Shown here piece after piece: positions 62,400 to 64,000 of a stretch of DNA of 64,000 nucleotides. The position numbers and the translations under genes are program-made. Within the stretch, counting starts at the first letter, position 1; each line of letters begins with the position of its first letter. A model generated the notes under the pieces. That model worked only from the letters and a program-made list of their open reading frames with translations. It did not search any database and was not told the origin of the DNA. The DNA is from CAYWGR01 sp964458015 (GTDB lineage Bacteria; Planctomycetota; Planctomycetia; Pirellulales; Thermoguttaceae), in NCBI GenBank assembly GCA_964458015.1, contig CAYWGR010000003.1, positions 1 to 64,000 on the forward strand. The letters run 5' to 3'.

Positions 62400-62516
62400 G
62401 GCGATCCTTCACCGTGATGAGAAAAAATCCGTTCTTTCGTGGGGCGCATGGAATGCACCGACGAGAAGAACCACAATCCAATCGTAAGGGCGCGGTTCAC
62501 GCACTCATTACGAGAC

Positions 62517-63998
62517 CTAACTTGCTACAACGTTCCTTCGTTCCGTGGTCTTTTGATAAAGCTCGACGTATTCCTTGGCGCTGCGGGCCCAGGACCAATC
62601 CTGCCTCATGCCGACGGCCATCAGTTGTTTCCAAACCTCGGGCCGGCGGTAAACATCGCAAGCCAATCGCAACGTATCGCTCAGGGCGAGCGTGCTGTAG
62701 TCTTGGAACACGAACCCGTTGGCTGACGGATGCGGCGATGTCGGGTCGTAGCCCGTGATCGTGTCGGCCAGTCCGCCCGTGGAACGTACCAAAGGCACCG
62801 TGCCGTATTTCAGGCTATAAAGCTGGTTGAGTCCGCAGGGCTCGAAACGGCTCGGCATCAAAAAGATGTCGGCGCCGGCCTCGATGCGATGGGCCAAGGG
62901 ATTGGAAAACTCCAATCGCAGGGCGACGCGCTGCGGATACCGCTCGGCCAGTGTTTCCAGCAGTTTATGATATTTCGGCAGGCCGGTGCCCAGGATGGCC
63001 CATTGCGTGTCGCTGGTTTGCACCCAGCGTTGCATCACCTCGGCCACGAGGTCGAAGCCTTTTTGATCGATCAACCGGCCGACGATGCCCACGAGCGGAT
63101 AATTGGGCTCTTGGGGCAAATTCAACTCTTTTTGCAGCGCCGCCTTGCAGATCGGCTTGTTCTGTTCCACGGTATCGGCCGTGTAATTGACTGCCAGATG
63201 CGGGTCTGAGGCCGGATCCCATTCGTGAGCGTCAATGCCGTTCAAAATGCCGGAAAGGACATTCTGCCTATCGTCCAAAACGCCTTCCAAGCCGCAGCCC
63301 AGAGGACTGCTCTGAATCTCTTGCGCGTAACGAGGGCTGACCGTGTTGATCGAATCGGCGAAAACCATCCCCGTTTTCAACAGGTTCAGGTTGCCGTGAA
63401 ATTCCATCTGATGCCAGTTGAAATACTTCCAATCCAAGCCCGTCAACAGCATATCCCAATGCCAGAACTGGCCTTGGTAGGACATATTGTGGATCGTCAG
63501 CAGGCAGGCGATCTGCTCGTAGCGGGGCACCGAATGATATTCGATTTTCAGATATGCCGGAATCAAGCCGGTTTGCCAGTCGTTGGTATGCAACACATCG
63601 ACGTGAAGGTCCAGAAGCCGAATGGCCTCTAACACCGCCCGGCTGAAAAATATGAATCGCTCGCAGTTGTCGATGTAATCCTTGCCGTCGATGCTGTAGA
63701 GTTCGTCGCGATCGTAGTATTGATCTTGCTCGACCAGATAGACCGGCACTTGTCCGCCGGGCAAGGTGCTGCGCAACAGGTGTCCGGTGACCATCTTGCT
63801 GCCGATCGGAACGATGAAGTCGATTCCCATCGGCTCGATGGGCAAACCGCAGTAGCGGGTCTGTCGGTAGGCAGGCATAATGACTGCCACCTGATGCCCT
63901 AGCCTCGCCAGTTCGATAGGAAGCGCACCGCAGACATCGGCCAAACCGCCGGTCTTGGCAAACGGCACTGCCTCACTCGTGGCCAGCAAAATATTCAC
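62517..63998 (-). CDS. glgA: Glycogen synthase GlgA
   Basis: 493 aa from a GTG at 63998, two bases from the window edge. GT5 landmarks: KTGGLADVCGALP (15-27, ADP/UDP-glucose loop), TIHNMSYQG, HTNDWQTGLIPAYL, and the C-terminal MPSRFEPCGLNQLYSLKYGTVPLVRSTGGLADT. It transfers glucose from ADP-glucose to growing alpha-1,4-glucan. The 117 bp to the next GH57 gene hold no evident terminator. Upstream control cannot be seen because the window ends. Confidence 0.95.
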   Translation of the reverse strand: MNILLATSEAVPFAKTGGLADVCGALPIELARLGHQVAVIMPAYRQTRYCGLPIEPMGIDFIVPIGSKMVTGHLLRSTLPGGQVPVYLVEQDQYYDRDELYSIDGKDYIDNCERFIFFSRAVLEAIRLLDLHVDVLHTNDWQTGLIPAYLKIEYHSVPRYEQIACLLTIHNMSYQGQFWHWDMLLTGLDWKYFNWHQMEFHGNLNLLKTGMVFADSINTVSPRYAQEIQSSPLGCGLEGVLDDRQNVLSGILNGIDAHEWDPASDPHLAVNYTADTVEQNKPICKAALQKELNLPQEPNYPLVGIVGRLIDQKGFDLVAEVMQRWVQTSDTQWAILGTGLPKYHKLLETLAERYPQRVALRLEFSNPLAHRIEAGADIFLMPSRFEPCGLNQLYSLKYGTVPLVRSTGGLADTITGYDPTSPHPSANGFVFQDYSTLALSDTLRLACDVYRRPEVWKQLMAVGMRQDWSWARSAKEYVELYQKTTERRNVVAS

Positions 63999-64000
63999 GC

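Overview
The window looks like a draft or metagenome-assembled chromosome segment of a planctomycete, probably order Pirellulales. This is inferred from the gene families, not from a marker gene. The pointers are an SHD1-domain secreted protein with HEAT repeats, DUF1080, DUF4091 and DUF11 secreted proteins, a GH29 fucosidase, a GH99-like protein, LpxI/LpxD lipid A genes and a compact general-secretion/pilus locus with very large pseudopilin-type proteins. No rRNA, tRNA, CRISPR array, transposase or phage gene was seen. There are three assembly gaps: 10 N at 21226-21235, 10 N at 21857-21866 and 100 N at 38450-38549.

Layout. 0.1-1.9 kb (minus): secreted SHD1/HEAT protein. 2.2-6.1 kb (plus): a compact sugar-phosphate cassette of SIS isomerase, PIG-L deacetylase, glutamine-amidotransferase-like protein and a phosphofructokinase with pyrophosphate-type motifs. 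6.4-17.9 kb: secreted DUF4091 protein, FixJ-type response regulator, UDP-glucuronate decarboxylase, DUF11 surface protein, mnmA, a sigma-54 activator without a sensor domain, and an alpha-L-fucosidase. 18.2-21.4 kb (minus): dxr and rseP, overlapping. 21.7-31.3 kb: a beta-helix carbohydrate-active protein, a GH99-like protein, ftsH, a higBA toxin-antitoxin pair, a double-GNAT protein and a DUF1080 hydrolase.

32.0-51.3 kb is one co-directional type II secretion/type IV pilus locus: GspE/PilB, PilT, a second GspE/PilB, GspF/PilC, four prepilin-like proteins, a giant GspK-like protein split by a frameshift, a UbiD decarboxylase and a divergent prepilin peptidase. 51.3-54.2 kb: a DUF433/DUF5615 toxin-antitoxin pair whose toxin is frameshifted, a LOG-family protein, and a thioredoxin-fold protein lacking CxxC. 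54.2-56.3 kb (minus): lpxD-lpxI. 56.7-64.0 kb (minus): glgA, GH57, galT and GH57, an alpha-glucan/glycogen module.

The most unusual feature is a family of degenerate arrays with a 7-nucleotide period (unit types TAGTGGN, CAGTGGT, CTAGGGN, CATTGAA, TCAGTAC, GCTGAAN). They fill many intergenic spaces from about 13 kb to 60 kb, often as inverted pairs. They run up to or into start codons (ubiD, galT, lpxI). They also enter coding sequence in places tolerant of extra residues: the cleaved N-terminal leaders of all five prepilin-type proteins, and the linker of the double GNAT protein. In the leaders they encode heptapeptide repeats, because three 7-nt units equal seven codons. They resemble the heptanucleotide STRR repeats of filamentous cyanobacteria. 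A 7-nt unit is not a multiple of three, so copy-number change would shift frame, and the locus is a plausible phase-variation system that needs read-level testing.
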